Shown piece after piece: positions 49,312 through 61,726 of a stretch of 64,000 nt of DNA; within the stretch, counting starts at the first letter, position 1; each line of letters starts with the position of its first letter. A program made the translations under genes and the position numbers. This stretch comes from Astrocystis sublimbata (Eukaryota; Ascomycota; Sordariomycetes; Xylariales; Xylariaceae): contig JAJNNY010000036.1 in NCBI GenBank assembly GCA_022453515.1, positions 306,825 to 370,824 on the forward strand, read 5' to 3'. A model generated the notes under the pieces. It was not told the origin of the DNA. It did no database searches and saw only the letters and a list, made by a program, of their open reading frames with translations.

Positions 49312-52300
49312 TCATCTTGGTGGATTCGGCGTGTCACTCGCCCGCTTACCCTGTTTCGAATTCGGGTTGGTACCATTGCGTCGCCCTTTGCCATGATAGC
49401 GACCGCGATAGCCTCGGCCTCGAGAGCCTCTGCCACGAGTGCCACGCGACGGAACTTGTACCTCTGCCGTTTCTTTCTTGGGTGGGTCGGACTTTTCTTC
49501 AGGCTGCGCTTGTTGTGTGCTTTGAACTTCAGGGGGCATGTTCTCTACACGAGACAGTGAAGTCTGGCTGACGGCAGGGCTGCATTGGAAAGGGGGTAGC
49601 TGAGGGTCCGGACAGGAGACAGTCTGCGATGTGTTGCGGCGTCTGATGTCCGGAGAATCGGAGGCTTGTGCCTTTACGGACACATCGAAGCTGTCGTCAG
49701 GTGAACCAGCTACCGTATTCGGTGGAGCTTGAAGATAATTGTGAGATGTGTCCCATTCTGGATTGGAAATCGAGTCCTCGTTACACGCCTTTGAAGGCGA
49801 GTCAACCGCCTCTTCAACGTCCTCGGCCCAGCTGTTTTGAAATGGAGGCGTTGGCTGGGCATGCAAGGTTCGAGGAGTGAACTCCGGTGCGCCGGGATTC
49901 AGTCTTGAACCCTACAAGTCAGAGGTCAGTATCAGCCAAAAAATCAAGATTGATCTTTCGACGGATCTACCTCCTGCTTGTGCGCCACCGGAGTACGATT
50001 CCCAGACTCGCCCCCATCCGTCATCGAGTCGTTGGCCTCGGTTTCCGCTTCCACGACTGTCGACAACGAGCCTGATTGGTCAGACGCGCTAGCCTCGCCC
50101 TCTTCACTGCCAATGAGTTCGATTGTTTGCCCGTTGGGCGTGTCAGAAGATGTTTCTGTGACGTCCACGTCGTCTTTTCGCTCCTTGGGTTTCGAGAAGA
50201 TCTGCTTGGACCAAAGTTCTGCGTATTTGCCCTTCTTGGCAATGAGATCCTCATGGGTACCTTGCTCGACGACTTGGCCATCAGCCACGACGAAGATAGT
50301 GTCAGCATTCATGACAGTTGAGAGACGATGTCTAAATGCATTGTCAGTCGTCGCTAATAGGTAACAGACTTTGAGCGGTGGCAACTTACGCTACAATGAA
50401 CGTGGTCCGATTCTCACACAACGCACGTAAACCTTCTTGAATTTTGTGTTCGGTGTCAGTATCCACAGCACTCGTTGCCTCATCGAGGAGCACGATTTCA
50501 GGACTTTTCAGGATTGCTCGGGCAATGGCAACTCGTTGCAGCTCTCCGCCGGAAAGCTTTCTAATACGGGTTAACAAGTCGAACATGCTACCATTTCAAA
50601 AAAAACTTACACGCCGCGCTCCCCAACCCTGGTTTTGTATCCTTCAGTGAAACCCATGATCTGGTCATGAATGGCTGCAGCTTTACAAGCAGCGTATACC
50701 TCCTCGTCGGATGCATCCAGCCGAGCGTATCTGACGTTGTTCATCACAGTGTCATCGAAGAGAATAGGCGACTGAGGGACGATACCGATACAACGCCGTA
50801 AGCTATTAAGTGGCAATTAGCGATGCAACCCCAAACACATTCCCCGAGCAGGATACTCGGTAGCTGTTGCATAATGGCTCGCTCACCTAGATAGTGTGAC
50901 ATCTCGAATGTCCTGGCCATCTATCAAGATTGAGCCACTAGTCACATCGTAGAATCGATCCAGAACTTTGAATATAGTCGATTTGCCGGCGCCCGTTGCG
51001 CCTACAAAGGCAACAGTCGTGCCAGGCGGTGCAGACAGCTTTATGCCCTTCAAGATTTCCTTCTTCTTGTCGTAACTAAAGCCGACATTGCGGAACTCAA
51101 CCTTCCCACCTTTGAGATTCAGAGGCCGCGCACCAGGTTTGTCAACAACGGTAGGTTTGGTCAGCATCACTTCCAGAAGCCGTTCGACTTGAACCAGATT
51201 TTGACTGATGGTTCGCCCCATTGCAGAGAAGAACTTGAGAGGTGCAGTGAGCTGACTCCAATATGTCAATAGCATGACAAAGTCACCTGGCGTGGCCCTC
51301 TTCTTGGTGATTTGGTAGACAGCCAGGAAGGAACCAGCAAGCAAACCAGTGGTGAGGATGAGGTATTGAAACGCCTGTCCGAGAACGTAGCCACTATAAA
51401 CGGACTTGCTAGCCGAGATTTGCGATTTCACGGCCTTGCTATATCGATCTCCTTCGTAGGGCACTTGGTTAAATGCGCTAACAGTATACCAGCCCTGGAT
51501 ACCAGCTTGGCGAGTGTAGTGCTCTTCGAAATACCTACCCAGGCATTAGTGTGGCTCACCCACGAGAAGATGAGGGGTTACCTACGTGCTCACCGCCTTT
51601 CTTCTCTGCTCTTTGAACTTCGAGATGAGCTGGGTCGCGGCCTGGATGAAGGCAAGGCCTGTAGCTATCGTGATAAAACCTTCATACGGGCCGAACTTCA
51701 CAGATAGGTATGTGAAAGCCACGACCAAGTCAATCATCATGGGAACTGCCTCAAAACAGACAGACTCGAGTAGGCTAGTCAGATGGCCGCCGTTGGAAAT
51801 GGCAACTTGTATGTCAGATGAGCTCTGGCTATCGTGGAATTCAGAAGACAAGTTCATAACATGGGAATAGGCCGCAACACTGAGAGCTTCCTGGGAGTAA
51901 AATTCAACCGGCTGCCAAAGAAGGTTTCGTATCAACGGCAGACCCGCTTCCGCCGACAGAATGCGAAGGGTTGCAAATATCGTGACCTGTACCCAAGGGT
52001 TTTCCATCGATGAGCCGCTCAACGAATCCAGAACAGCGCCATATTGACGGGGGATTAGGAAGTTTAGACCGTTGCCAGCAAGTAAACATAAACCGACAAG
52101 GATAACGTGAATTTGCAAGCGACGGTTCCCGACAGGCCATATATAGGGGAAGAATATCATGAAGCCTTTGACGTAGGCGATCCAGCTGCCTTCGCTCTTG
52201 AGCCGTTTCTCCATCTTTTCGCGGAGGAGACGCTGTTGACGTTCCCATGGTGATTCTGGATCTGCAGGCGAACTGGGCGTTTCTGTGTTAGTTGCATCAG

Positions 52301-52964
52301 TGTTGGTCGCCTCAGAGCTAGTCCCATAGCCACTGTCAGTTGAACCATCGCCATTGCTCAACGTCTGGTCGGGCTTGGGTATCAGTGGAGTTCGTTCTTC
52401 ATCACAACTATCGGTGTCAATGCAGTTGCGTGACGTCATGTGAATCAACATGATGCTGAGCATTATGGCGAAGCGGCCAACTGAAATGGCGGCATCCACG
52501 CGCATGAAGATAGGAAGTTCGAGTTCAGGATGGGCGTCGAGGTGAATCGTAGATACTTCATTGGCGATGAGGAACTGCATCACAGCAATAGCCGGCTCGA
52601 ACAGCGAGGCCAAAATCCAAGACCCATAGTACGGGTACCAGACCATATCGGAAACATCTCCCATGCTGTTCTGTTGCACTCCGAAGATGAGGATGCAAGA
52701 AAGCGAGCCGATGATGGTAGATTGGGGTGCCCAGCGTGACCAGACCAATATCTCGACGACTTTCAGCACGACTTGTGCTCCATAAAGAGCAATAAAAAGG
52801 AGCAGGGAATACCAGATGACTTTGAAGCGTGTTGGTGATGTCTTGACCGATGGATTCTGTAGGGCACAAAGAACAACGGCCGATGCAGCCGTAAAGTAAA
52901 TGAATACAGCAAGCGGGTAGAGGTAGCGCAGGGCTGCCTGCGCAAACTGCAGATGGCTGCTCAT
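49312..52964 (-). CDS. HMT1-type vacuolar ABC transporter (half-size, ABCB family) with RG-rich tail
   Basis: Minus-strand exons are 52964-51586, 51534-50887, 50802-50611, 50560-50390, 50331-49971 and 49911-49312, giving 1116 residues. An N-terminal membrane domain of about five helices precedes a standard ABC transmembrane domain (from about 280) and one nucleotide-binding domain: Walker [10 protein letters not shown] (about 639), Q-loop PQSPILFDD, signature LSGGE (about 743), Walker B IVLLDEAT and H-loop AHRLS. This TMD0-TMD-NBD layout is that of fission yeast HMT1, which moves phytochelatins or glutathione conjugates into the vacuole. The last exon adds about 200 disordered residues ending in an RG-rich run ([19 protein letters not shown]), unusual for a transporter. 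Reading through the last intron instead ends the protein 12 residues later, at 49944. ATG 52964 is used; upstream is TTG only. Confidence 0.92.
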
Positions 52965-53861
52965 GGTAGTGGCCGTCCGCAGCGAATGCGAGTCCAACGA
53001 GCGTCCGGAAATGCGAGCTTCAGCCAACCAAACAAGGCTTCTATTTGTTCAGAATCACAGGATTGTGATGAGCAGAAGGGTTGACAGGTGTTGAATATTG
53101 CCTAGAACCCGGCTTATTTGTTAGTCGCGATAATTCTCATAGCCAAAGTGCGAGTTAGAAGCACTGCTGTCACAACAAAAAAGCTCAGGAAAAGTAGACA
53201 ACGGCGTTACGCGGATCTGGGGCTGATAGGTTGCGGAAGATAGCAGAGGTGGGCAGAAACAACGAAGTCGAACTACTAGAATCGAGGATCTTTCGTGAAT
53301 GGGCTGCGATGATGCCACCTTCCCATGCTGGAACAAGGCACATACAAAAACCTGGCGTCGACTCGTGGCTCTCTTCGGCTGCAGGTCATCAGGGTGATGG
53401 ACAGGTGCGAGGGGCTTTTTTGTGCGAGCACACGAGAGGTGACAGGAGCGAAGTAGATGCAGGTCAAGGCAAGCAGCAAGCGCGTGAGGTCCCGACGCAT
53501 GTGTTGCCCAATGACCGAGAGAGGAAACCTCAGGTTCCACGTTGTTATGGGCTTGTTCGCCGCAGGCAGAGGCAGGTGGTGCTTAGGTGATAAGGTGATG
53601 GGCAAGAGATGGAGATTGCACAGAGACTGTGTTGACGAGCTAGCTACGTGACTATCACACTTGGTATGGATGACGTATGAGCACGGAAGACGAAGGCTGG
53701 CTACTGAAAAAGAAGGCGGACGCTCTATGAGGTGAAGGGGGAAGCCACGGTAGAAGTGTCCGTAGTATTGGCAATAGCAATAGCGATGGCGGTGGTCCGG
53801 GCAGGAAGACTTCGTAATGACAGAGTCATTGGAGGAACAAAAGCAGCTGGAGAGAAGGAGC

Positions 53862-53921
53862 AGCAGAAGCGGCGGCGGCGGCAGCGGCGGGAGCAGCAGG
53901 AGCAGGAGCAGCAGGAGCAAC
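53862..53921. repeat. Imperfect GCAGCAG/GCGGCGG purine-rich repeat
   Basis: An imperfect mix of AGCAGG, GCGGCG and AGGAGC triplet units. It lies upstream of the ABC transporter. Confidence 0.7.
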
Positions 53922-54149
53922 CACCATTGTCGGTACCGTACTTACCTTACCGTGAATGATAAGGAGATCGATCAGGCTGCAAGCATTCAATGCAGGTAGG
54001 CAGATGGCATCAATTGGTGTAAAATAACACTGGTGGCTGGTACAATCGACAGTGAATCGAGCTCAACCTCGGCCCTTTAATAATGAAGCCAGCAATTTGT
54101 TTCTCCTCCGATTGGTGACTCCTTGGCGTTTTCGCCCACTAATATACTA

Positions 54150-54205
54150 TGATGATGCTGCTGCTGCTGCTGCTGCTGTTGTTGTTGTTGTTGTTGTTGC
54201 TGTTG

Positions 54206-54237
<32 letters not shown>
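54150..54237. repeat. (CTG/GTT)n compound triplet microsatellite
   Basis: A run of CTG, then GTT, then alternating GCT/GTT and CTG again, about 88 bp. It produces long Leu, Ser or Asn frames on both strands that should not be read as genes. Confidence 0.9.
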
Positions 54238-56084
54238 TCCACTGCCGTTATGTTGTTTTGCCGCTTCATTGCTGTTGAGGCTCTGCTGTTGTGGTGTTCT
54301 GGTGGTGGATGTGTTGGTAGCGGTTACTGGTCCGAAACGCGGCTTAGACCCAACATGCATTTCATCCCTTTCCTCAATACCCGGTTTGTACACCTTCGCT
54401 TGCAAGGCCAAGGGATTTCAAGAGTTGATACAGCCAAACAACAGTAAATATCAGGTGAGTCAGCGAATGAAATGCAATTCGACTTACTTGAACACCTCAT
54501 ACATAGTCACCACACCGGAGTGAGACAGGCAGGCGACAGACTAATTATGCTTCTTTTCGTCTTGGACTCATCATATGCTGTTTGCCTGTCAGCAACCTCG
54601 TCGCCAATCTCCACACCCGCGCAGCCAACGGGTGTCGCGCTTATGGTAGTTATGAGTCAAGCTGAGGATTCTCGTGTCAGCTCAGGTACACCTCGTATGG
54701 TTCTGACTATGCGTGTAAGAGAAGGGCAGTGTAGAGTAGTATCGAGCATTCCCACGTGTTGCCACGGTCAGCCCTACCGACGCGACTAGCGAGCCTTCGT
54801 TCATGCAAGGAGGATGGGATGGATGGATGGGGGCCAAAGGCAAGAATGCGGCTCTTCCTACCTGTACCGTGAACCGACGGGACGGGCGAATCAACCTCGA
54901 CAAGCGGTCAAATAAAGCAAAAGAGCAGCTGACAGGGCCGCCAATGAGATGTCCAATCAACTTGGAGATAGCAAACAGTCGAGTGCAGATCGAGCTCAGA
55001 ACACGAGCGTGGTGCCTATACGAATACACCAAAGGTTCGCGGTCCAAGGCAACGACTAGAACAGAGGCAGACGCTAATCACAAGATCAGAGGTGAGTGTG
55101 GATGGAGAGCAAGCACCGGGAGTCCGAGGGCATAGGCGCAAGTGGGAGGTCCCCTGGAGTTCAGGCACAAACAGACACCGTCTTGACCGGGACGTCGTGT
55201 GATCGTGTGAGTCGATGTGCCGTTCGCAGTGATCGGCGTCGAGGGTCCAGAGCCTGGGGCCTGGATACATGTAGGCAGATCATATGCGTACAAGCGGTCA
55301 GCGGCAGACGACCTAGTTACATGCCGAGCATGCTTCAAGGTTCCTACCGCGTCTACATATGTACAGTACACACACTACATGCTGGCAGCCTGGCACGCCT
55401 GGCCCAGAGAGGTCCACAGTCACTCAAGATGAATATGGATTCGCTACCGTACCCGGAGATATGGGCAGTCGACTGCTTAGAGTCAACGCTAGACCGTTCA
55501 TAGTATGGCTGTGACGCTATCCATCATGTCAGGGGTCGCTTGCCGGATCACGGAGTGGGAGACCGACGTGGGCTCGGTGGCAGACTAACAACAAATAACA
55601 AAGCCTTTGCTTAAAAGTCAACTCCTACATCCGGGTCATCACGATGCGTGGCTGTGCGCCCACATCAGCAGTCCCCTGTGGGTAACTGCCCGCCCCCTCC
55701 AAGCATCGTGACCAACGTGACTTATGAGCCGCGAATGGGGTTTTGTTGAGTAGCAGGCGCGGTGTGTATACTTATGTGGTACTGAGCAAACGTGATGCTG
55801 CTGGATATTGCAATGGGAAGCGAAGTGCCCTTTTATGCCGGTGGTGGACTGTTTTGGTAGCACAGCGGTTCCTTATCACGCTACTGGCTCGACTGGGGTA
55901 CCTGCCGAGCTGCCTCGCCTGCTCTGCGAGCTCTGGTTGATCCTAGTTGCCTGGGTTGCCTAGTCCGTCTATTTGAAGATAGACCGTCGCGCCAGGACCA
56001 CCGTTTAGGATTCCCTCACTTGGCTCTTTTGGGAAGGGGGCTCACGGCAATTGGCCAATCCTCCATGGGCGACCAGTGCCATGC

Positions 56085-56127
56085 CTTCTTTTCTTTTTCT
56101 CTTTCTTTCTTTCTTTCTTTTTTTCCA
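56085..56127. repeat. Polypyrimidine (TTTC)n tract
   Basis: T/C-only run with TTTC units. Confidence 0.8.
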
Positions 56128-56440
56128 TCTGCTGTGTCTTTCTTTTCTTTGTTCTGACTGACTTGCTTTGTCCTTTGTCTTATTCTCTTCGATCCACCCC
56201 AGATAGATATGGAATTCGCAACGGGGCTCGTCTGCCTGCATTGGTCAGCGCGTACACCTGTGTGCAGCACCGGCGTCAGCATGAACAGGGAACCCTGGCG
56301 AATAGTAGAAGAGGTAGGAATAGCAGATTTGGTTCGGTCGAGAACCTTGCAGGTTTCCCACGATGCCAGGGTTGCCGGCCAGGAACCTGGCCACCACCTC
56401 GATCGCCCCATCTCAGTCGACCGCCAACAACTTAAGTATC

Positions 56441-56469
56441 ACAACAACAACAACAACAACAACAACAAC
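56441..56469. repeat. (CAA)n microsatellite
   Basis: About nine to ten tandem CAA units. Confidence 0.9.
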
Positions 56470-57898
56470 TTGCTTCAAGGTTGCTATGTTCACATTGTAC
56501 CTGTACCGGCTTGTACAATTCCCATGCATGTTTTGGGCGAAATGGCGTCAGGTCTGGGTGTGCTGGCCGCCTCGCCGGCCAAGATTGGGACCGGGATCAA
56601 TGTTACACTGCACTCCAGGCACTCCGTACCTGGTGTTGGTGTTCGGCCATGCATATGCACGCCTGCTGCATACTGGATATACCGCAGGATCGGCCTGGCT
56701 AAGCATCGACCGCCGGTCAGCTTCATGAGCAAGCAACTAGACATACATAATTTGCCAGCTGATGGCTGGCTCGCTTGCTTGGCTAAGTAAACTGCTAATC
56801 TTGTTGGTGCAAGGTCAATGAATCACTGCATGCGCTGTACCACCGCTCGTACGCGTTCGCTGGCTCAGCGTTGCCCGGGAGAATCTGCAGTGCCATCATC
56901 GTCGTCGTCGTGGGGCTCAGCTATTGATGCGCTTTGCGGTTGAGCTAGATCACGAGGTTTCAACTTACGGTTGCATTCAAACAGCCATGCGTCCAATCTC
57001 CCCACCAGCCCTCAATGGCGATGCGGCAACTAGCACCAAGTGGACAGATCAAATCATGGGACATGCCAACGGCAAGACCCGGCCGAATGGTCACCAATGA
57101 GATCTCGGTTATGACATCGCTTGTTGAATGGTCCCATCCAGAATGTAAGACACGTGAGAGGCTGCATAACGTTGTCATTCGTTGGCAGACCACTTTCCTC
57201 GGAAGTGGGCAGTCAAAGAAAACCATAATTCAAATGCGGACAGAGTACATGAATAGAACTCCACCGGCGGCCACCGTCGAAAGACCCAAATACGTAGGTA
57301 TATAATCTAAGCTCGTTTATCTTAAACCCAGTGCCCAATCTGGGGTCATCAACTCTGGGAATGTAACCAAAGAGCCATGTCGATCGATGTGTAAGTCTCA
57401 CGTGGTGAGCCTCCGCTTAAAATAGACAGAGCCCCCTTCCCTTCCAACGTTCACATAACTTGGACAATCAGCACTGGCAGACCAGATGACTCCGGCACTG
57501 GTATCATCTTTAGTAAACAATACCGTCCAAGGGGGGCAGTCAAGAAAGGCGCATGATTAGGAGTCGTTTCAGTACTCGTGGCAAGCCTGCCTTGGATCAC
57601 GTCAGCATCGGACACCTATCTTTATGCTTGGAACGGCTATCTACCACGCTCAATTGGACAATCAGGATGTCGCATACAGATGTTGAAAAGTCGGAATGGG
57701 AGCATGCAGGACTAAAGGTTTTTGGAAACCGAACCCAAAATCGCCCATGTGACTGGCGACCCATTGGCTAGAGTTCTTTATGAGACCGATCCCACGGAAC
57801 TAAGACAATATCGTTTTTCTAAGCCTCAATTTATGCAAAGCTGACATGAGCGGCAGATCCAGTATCTTTATATCGTTCCGATATCGCATTCCCTCTCT

Positions 57899-60800
57899 TC
57901 ATGCCGAACCACCACCGCGCCCACCAACACCCCATTGCGCCTGTGCTTGTACAACATCAGCATTGATGGGCGGCAGCTCTCTGCCCCGGCCATTCGGTGG
58001 TGCTAAGAACTTAGTCTCGACTAGGTACCTCAAAAAGCGGCCGACAGATTCCCTATTGATGCCCTCGCCAGCACTCTCGTCAACTCCAGTCCACCGGTCT
58101 GCATCGGCCTGCAGTACAGTCACGGCATTCCGATCATCGAGTTCTGGCGCACGGGTGGTGGACGGAAGATCATTCGTCACCATGTGAAAGAGTGGCATCA
58201 AGGCACTCTGTTCCTCGTCTTTCTGAACTGAACCAGCAGAGACAAAGGTCTCAAGTTGCGTCTTCCATTCGTTGTAACCCACCTCGGGCACGTTATAGCC
58301 ATAGTAGCTTAAGATGGAGAGGAATTCGTTCATGCGAAGGCGCGGATGAGCAGTGACGTGAACAACATGGACGCCCCCATCGCTGCTGCCACTACTTGTC
58401 GTTTCGGCCGGGACGGGGTTCAAGCTGGCTGCGACGACGACGGTCGAGACGTGATTGACCGGTACAGCGTTGACGCTGTTGATTATTCGCGGGCGACTCG
58501 ACAGCTGCTGGCACCCTTTCAAGAACCTGACCAAGAAGTCGTCATGGACACAGACGCCAGAGGAAGCATCCCCTAAGATGTAGCCAGGCCGGATGACAGA
58601 TCCGAGAAGGCCGCGTCTACCAGCCTCGCGAACAAGCTGTTCAGAAACCTGTGGTTCGTTAGATTATTGCACCGTGTAGAGGGAAGTCTGGAAGCCACTT
58701 ACCCACTTAGACTGCCCGTACCCAGTCCCCAACCCAAAACGACTCCCGCTCATAGAATCTGCTTCCATGACAGCGCCTTGTCCCGTAGCGGTCTGCTCGT
58801 GTGATAGGTTGATATAGTGATCTGTGTCCAGAACACTTGTTGAACTGATGAATGAGAAAAGCTTAGGCTTGCCCTCGTTACAGAGAGCGAGAGCTTCAAG
58901 CGTTGATTGAACGTTGCTACGCTCAAGGTCCTTGTACTGTTTCACCCAGTGAACTAGAGCGCCGTTGTGAACAACCACATCAGCGGCGGCGCCAACCTCG
59001 GTCCATGTTTTCTCGTCGAGTCCCAGGCGCGGCTGCGATAAGTCACCAATAACTGCACTCAACTTGGTGCTCCAAGAGTCCTCCCATACGCCGTATCCCC
59101 GAAGTGACCTCTGAAGCCGCTCTTGAGCGGCTTGCACGCTCTTGGTCCCGCGGACGTGAGCGATGACGTTGATACCCTCGCGCTTCAGCAAGTCCCTGAC
59201 TATATAAGAGCCCAAGAAACCTGTGGCACCGGTCACGAAAACAGTAGTCTTGCCGGTTGGAGAGAGTGCCGCGGGGTCCGCTACCTGATACTTAGAATCA
59301 AGCTTGCCAAGCAGTTCGTCGAGCGACTGGGCATATGCAGGTTCGCCATCCTCCGTCGCGCCCGCATCATCCTTACCTTCACGCTGGCGGTCGACTTGTG
59401 TGCTTAGCGCCGTCAGAGATGAGTTAGAGTAGAGTGAGTTGATAGACACATTGATGCCAAATTTCTTGCGGATATCGAGAAGAAGTTGCTGTGCTAGCAG
59501 ACTGTGCCCACCACTCTCGAAGAAATCCGAGTCAGGTCGAAGAGTTTTGGCATTTAAGCCACTGATAAGCGTCGCCCATTGCTGCGCCATTTCCTTCTCG
59601 GTGTCGCTGAAGGCTTCCCATCTCTTTAGGTCCTCTTCCGATGCCTCTTCCTCGATCAGGGCCGCGTCCGGGAACGGCAGGTTTGGGCTGTCTACCTTGC
59701 CGTTGGGGTTCAAAGGCATTTTGTTGAGGTAGATGAAGTAAGTCGGGACCGCATAAGACGGCAGTCTAGATCGAAGATGATCCCGGACCTCTGTTTGCAT
59801 CGGCCGGAAGCGCTTCGAATACACGATGACGGGTCCGATCTCAGTGCCTTCCTCCTCAGTATCTTCTAAATCGTGCTCTTTCAGCCACTTGGACCATTCT
59901 TGAGCTTCAGGGACAATATAGCTGACTAATGTGGGCTCTTCGTTCCGATCCCTTCGAAGCAGCGTCTTGCACTCGCGGACTAGTTGATATCCTCTCAAGC
60001 TACTATCGATTTCATTGAGCTCGATACGGAAGCCACGAATCTTGACCTGATTGTCAGCCCTGCCAGATATGAGGACGTTCCCATCTTCAGAAAAGTAACC
60101 AAGATCGCCGGTAAGGTAGATTCTATCGCGCGGACCCTTGTAATGTTTCCTCCATGGCTCGTTGGCATGATCGGCAACTTTGTTATCGGCCTCAACCCAG
60201 ATGTTGTTGTCCACAAACCAGTTGTCGACAAACTTTTCCTGGGTCTTCTCGGGGTCGTTCAGATATCCGTAAAGTCGCATGTTAGCTTTCATGATCCCCT
60301 TTACAGAAGAAGTACACTTATCTCGGCCAATCCCGCTGCCCTCATCACGATCTCACCAACCTCGCCGATGCCGCAAAGCTTAGTGCGATCCTCCCGATTC
60401 ACTACGAAGAGCTGAACATTTTGCATGCCCTTCCCGGCAGGAACGATGTCACCAAACTTATCCAACGCATTCGGGTCTTCGGCGTGGCTCTTGATCTGGT
60501 AGTAAGACACACTGCGGCTTGTCTCAGTAGTACCATAGGCAGCGCAGATTTCAGCGTTGGGCGCCATCTTGCGGAGCGCAATGCAATCCTTCTTGGTCAA
60601 TATATCGCCAACGTAGAGCACCCACAGCAGGGAAGGACACTGAACCGTGGTGCCTCCGACCAAGATCTGACCCATGGCCGGTGTGAGATGGACTGCGTTG
60701 GGTTCGTGGTCGTGAAACCATTTAGCTAATTTGTCGTGGGCGATATTCTCGCGAGCTGGAATCAATAATTCGGCCCCCAGGAAGAGAGGACTAAAGAAAT

Positions 60801-61726
60801 CCCGCTGAATGGGGTCATGACTTATGCCACTAGTAGGAGTTAGATAGCGTGTCTGCGTGGGAAATCAATTCTGATGGTTCCTACCTTAAACAAGCGAACT
60901 TTGTTTTTGATGTCCATTTGAATTGCTCTGCCATCCAAGGTAGATATTTGGCTAAGCTGTAATGTCTGCCCATCACGCCCTTAGGCGTGGAGGTCGTGCC
61001 GCTCGTAAAGCTCAGAATACCTAAAAGGAAATAAATTAGATTATTATCAAGGGAAATGGAAAATTACTTACTTATTGAATCCGGCCCAACTAACGCGGAT
61101 GGGGGCTTCGAGGCCCTCCCTGCGGCATCGGCAAAGATGTCCCTTCCGTCGACCTCGCCACCAGTGAGGTGGCCATCGTCACTCATGCGCATCTCAGGCA
61201 CCCGTATCTTGAGAGACAATTCCTCGTCAATATAAGCCTGGACACGCGGCGCGAGAGGGCCATTCTCGTCCTTGGCTCTTCCGATCTCGATCAGGGCCCT
61301 TGGTCTGGACACAGACATGTAAATGGACTGTCTTTGAGGCGGGTAGGCGGGGTCCAGGACAGTGATGGTGGCGCCGGCGGCGAGGGTTCCCATGAAAGCG
61401 ATGAGGAGCTCGACGGAGCGGTGGGCGAAGATCATGACCACATCGCCATTTGTTATGCCAGCTTATTTGCCATTAATTAAAATAGGGATTGCCGCAGTCC
61501 ACATTCTACACTTACCATCTTGCAGCTTGTGGGCCAAAATGTTGGAAGCCTCGTATATCTGTTTGTATGTGAACCTCCTCTCGGGGGTGGTCGAGGACTG
61601 AGTCTCGGTCACACAGGGTGAATCAGGGGCAGCCAGGGCATTTTTGTGGAATATTTCATGAATGGCCCCCTCGAAAGCGCTCCATCCAAGATCACTCGTA
61701 GGGTCTGGAAGCGCCGTGGCGGCCAT
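57899..61726 (-). CDS. Lys2-like adenylation-thiolation-reductase enzyme (alpha-aminoadipate reductase paralogue)
   Basis: Minus-strand exons 61726-61516, 61461-61072, 61020-60885, 60829-60322, 60268-58703 and 58648-57899 give 1186 residues. A-domain motifs: [23 protein letters not shown] (about 204), [15 protein letters not shown] (about 346), GLAEGYLNDPE (split by the odd intron, residues 415/416), TGDLG and [15 protein letters not shown]. The carrier domain has [10 protein letters not shown] with the phosphopantetheine Ser (about 669). The reductase domain has [12 protein letters not shown] (about 758) and the YGQSK Tyr/Lys pair. This is the A-T-R order of Lys2, which reduces alpha-aminoadipate to its semialdehyde in fungal lysine synthesis. 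But Lys2 is about 1400 residues with roughly 230 residues before the A domain; those are absent here and no frame for them lies upstream. Lys2 usually reads SFTSGSEG at the A3 motif. A paralogue with another acid substrate is therefore more likely. Confidence 0.88.
60269..60321 (-). other. Probable AT-AC intron in the Lys2-like gene
   Basis: 53 bp on the minus strand, beginning ATAAGT directly after the GAG codon of GLAE and ending TTTAC directly before GGA TAT CTG (GYL). A CTAAC branch-site match lies 13-17 bases before the 3' end. Unspliced, the frame hits TAA within seven codons. Removing exactly this segment restores [17 protein letters not shown], the standard A6 motif of adenylation domains. 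The +1 and last-base changes (G to A, G to C) with an otherwise standard 5' site are the hallmark of U2-type AT-AC introns; the U12 consensus ATATCCTT is absent. Confidence 0.8.

Larger units (their letters stand above)
52965..57898. other. Gene-poor, microsatellite-rich stretch of almost 5 kb
   Basis: The first few hundred bases are the promoter side of the ABC transporter. No frame on either strand has domain content; the longest (53276-53920 minus, 54149-54523 plus) are poly-Leu artefacts of triplet repeats. It carries at least four simple repeats, listed separately. It may hold non-coding RNAs or regulatory DNA that cannot be read from sequence alone. Confidence 0.45.

Noticed and set aside
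53276..53920. 214-codon minus-strand frame starting with a Leu run
   Set aside because: The translation begins in a triplet-repeat-derived poly-Leu/Pro run and has no domain; it overlaps the promoter side of the ABC transporter.
54149..54523. Overlapping frames through the CTG/GTT repeat (poly-Leu, poly-Ser, poly-Asn)
   Set aside because: All are products of the microsatellite; they appear on both strands and in several frames.
60253..60317. GT-AG intron alternative (GTGTAC donor, CCCGAG acceptor) in the Lys2-like gene
   Set aside because: It keeps frame but deletes the conserved GYLNDPE of the A6 motif and leaves the CTAAC branch site over 30 bases from the acceptor; the AT-AC reading keeps the whole motif.
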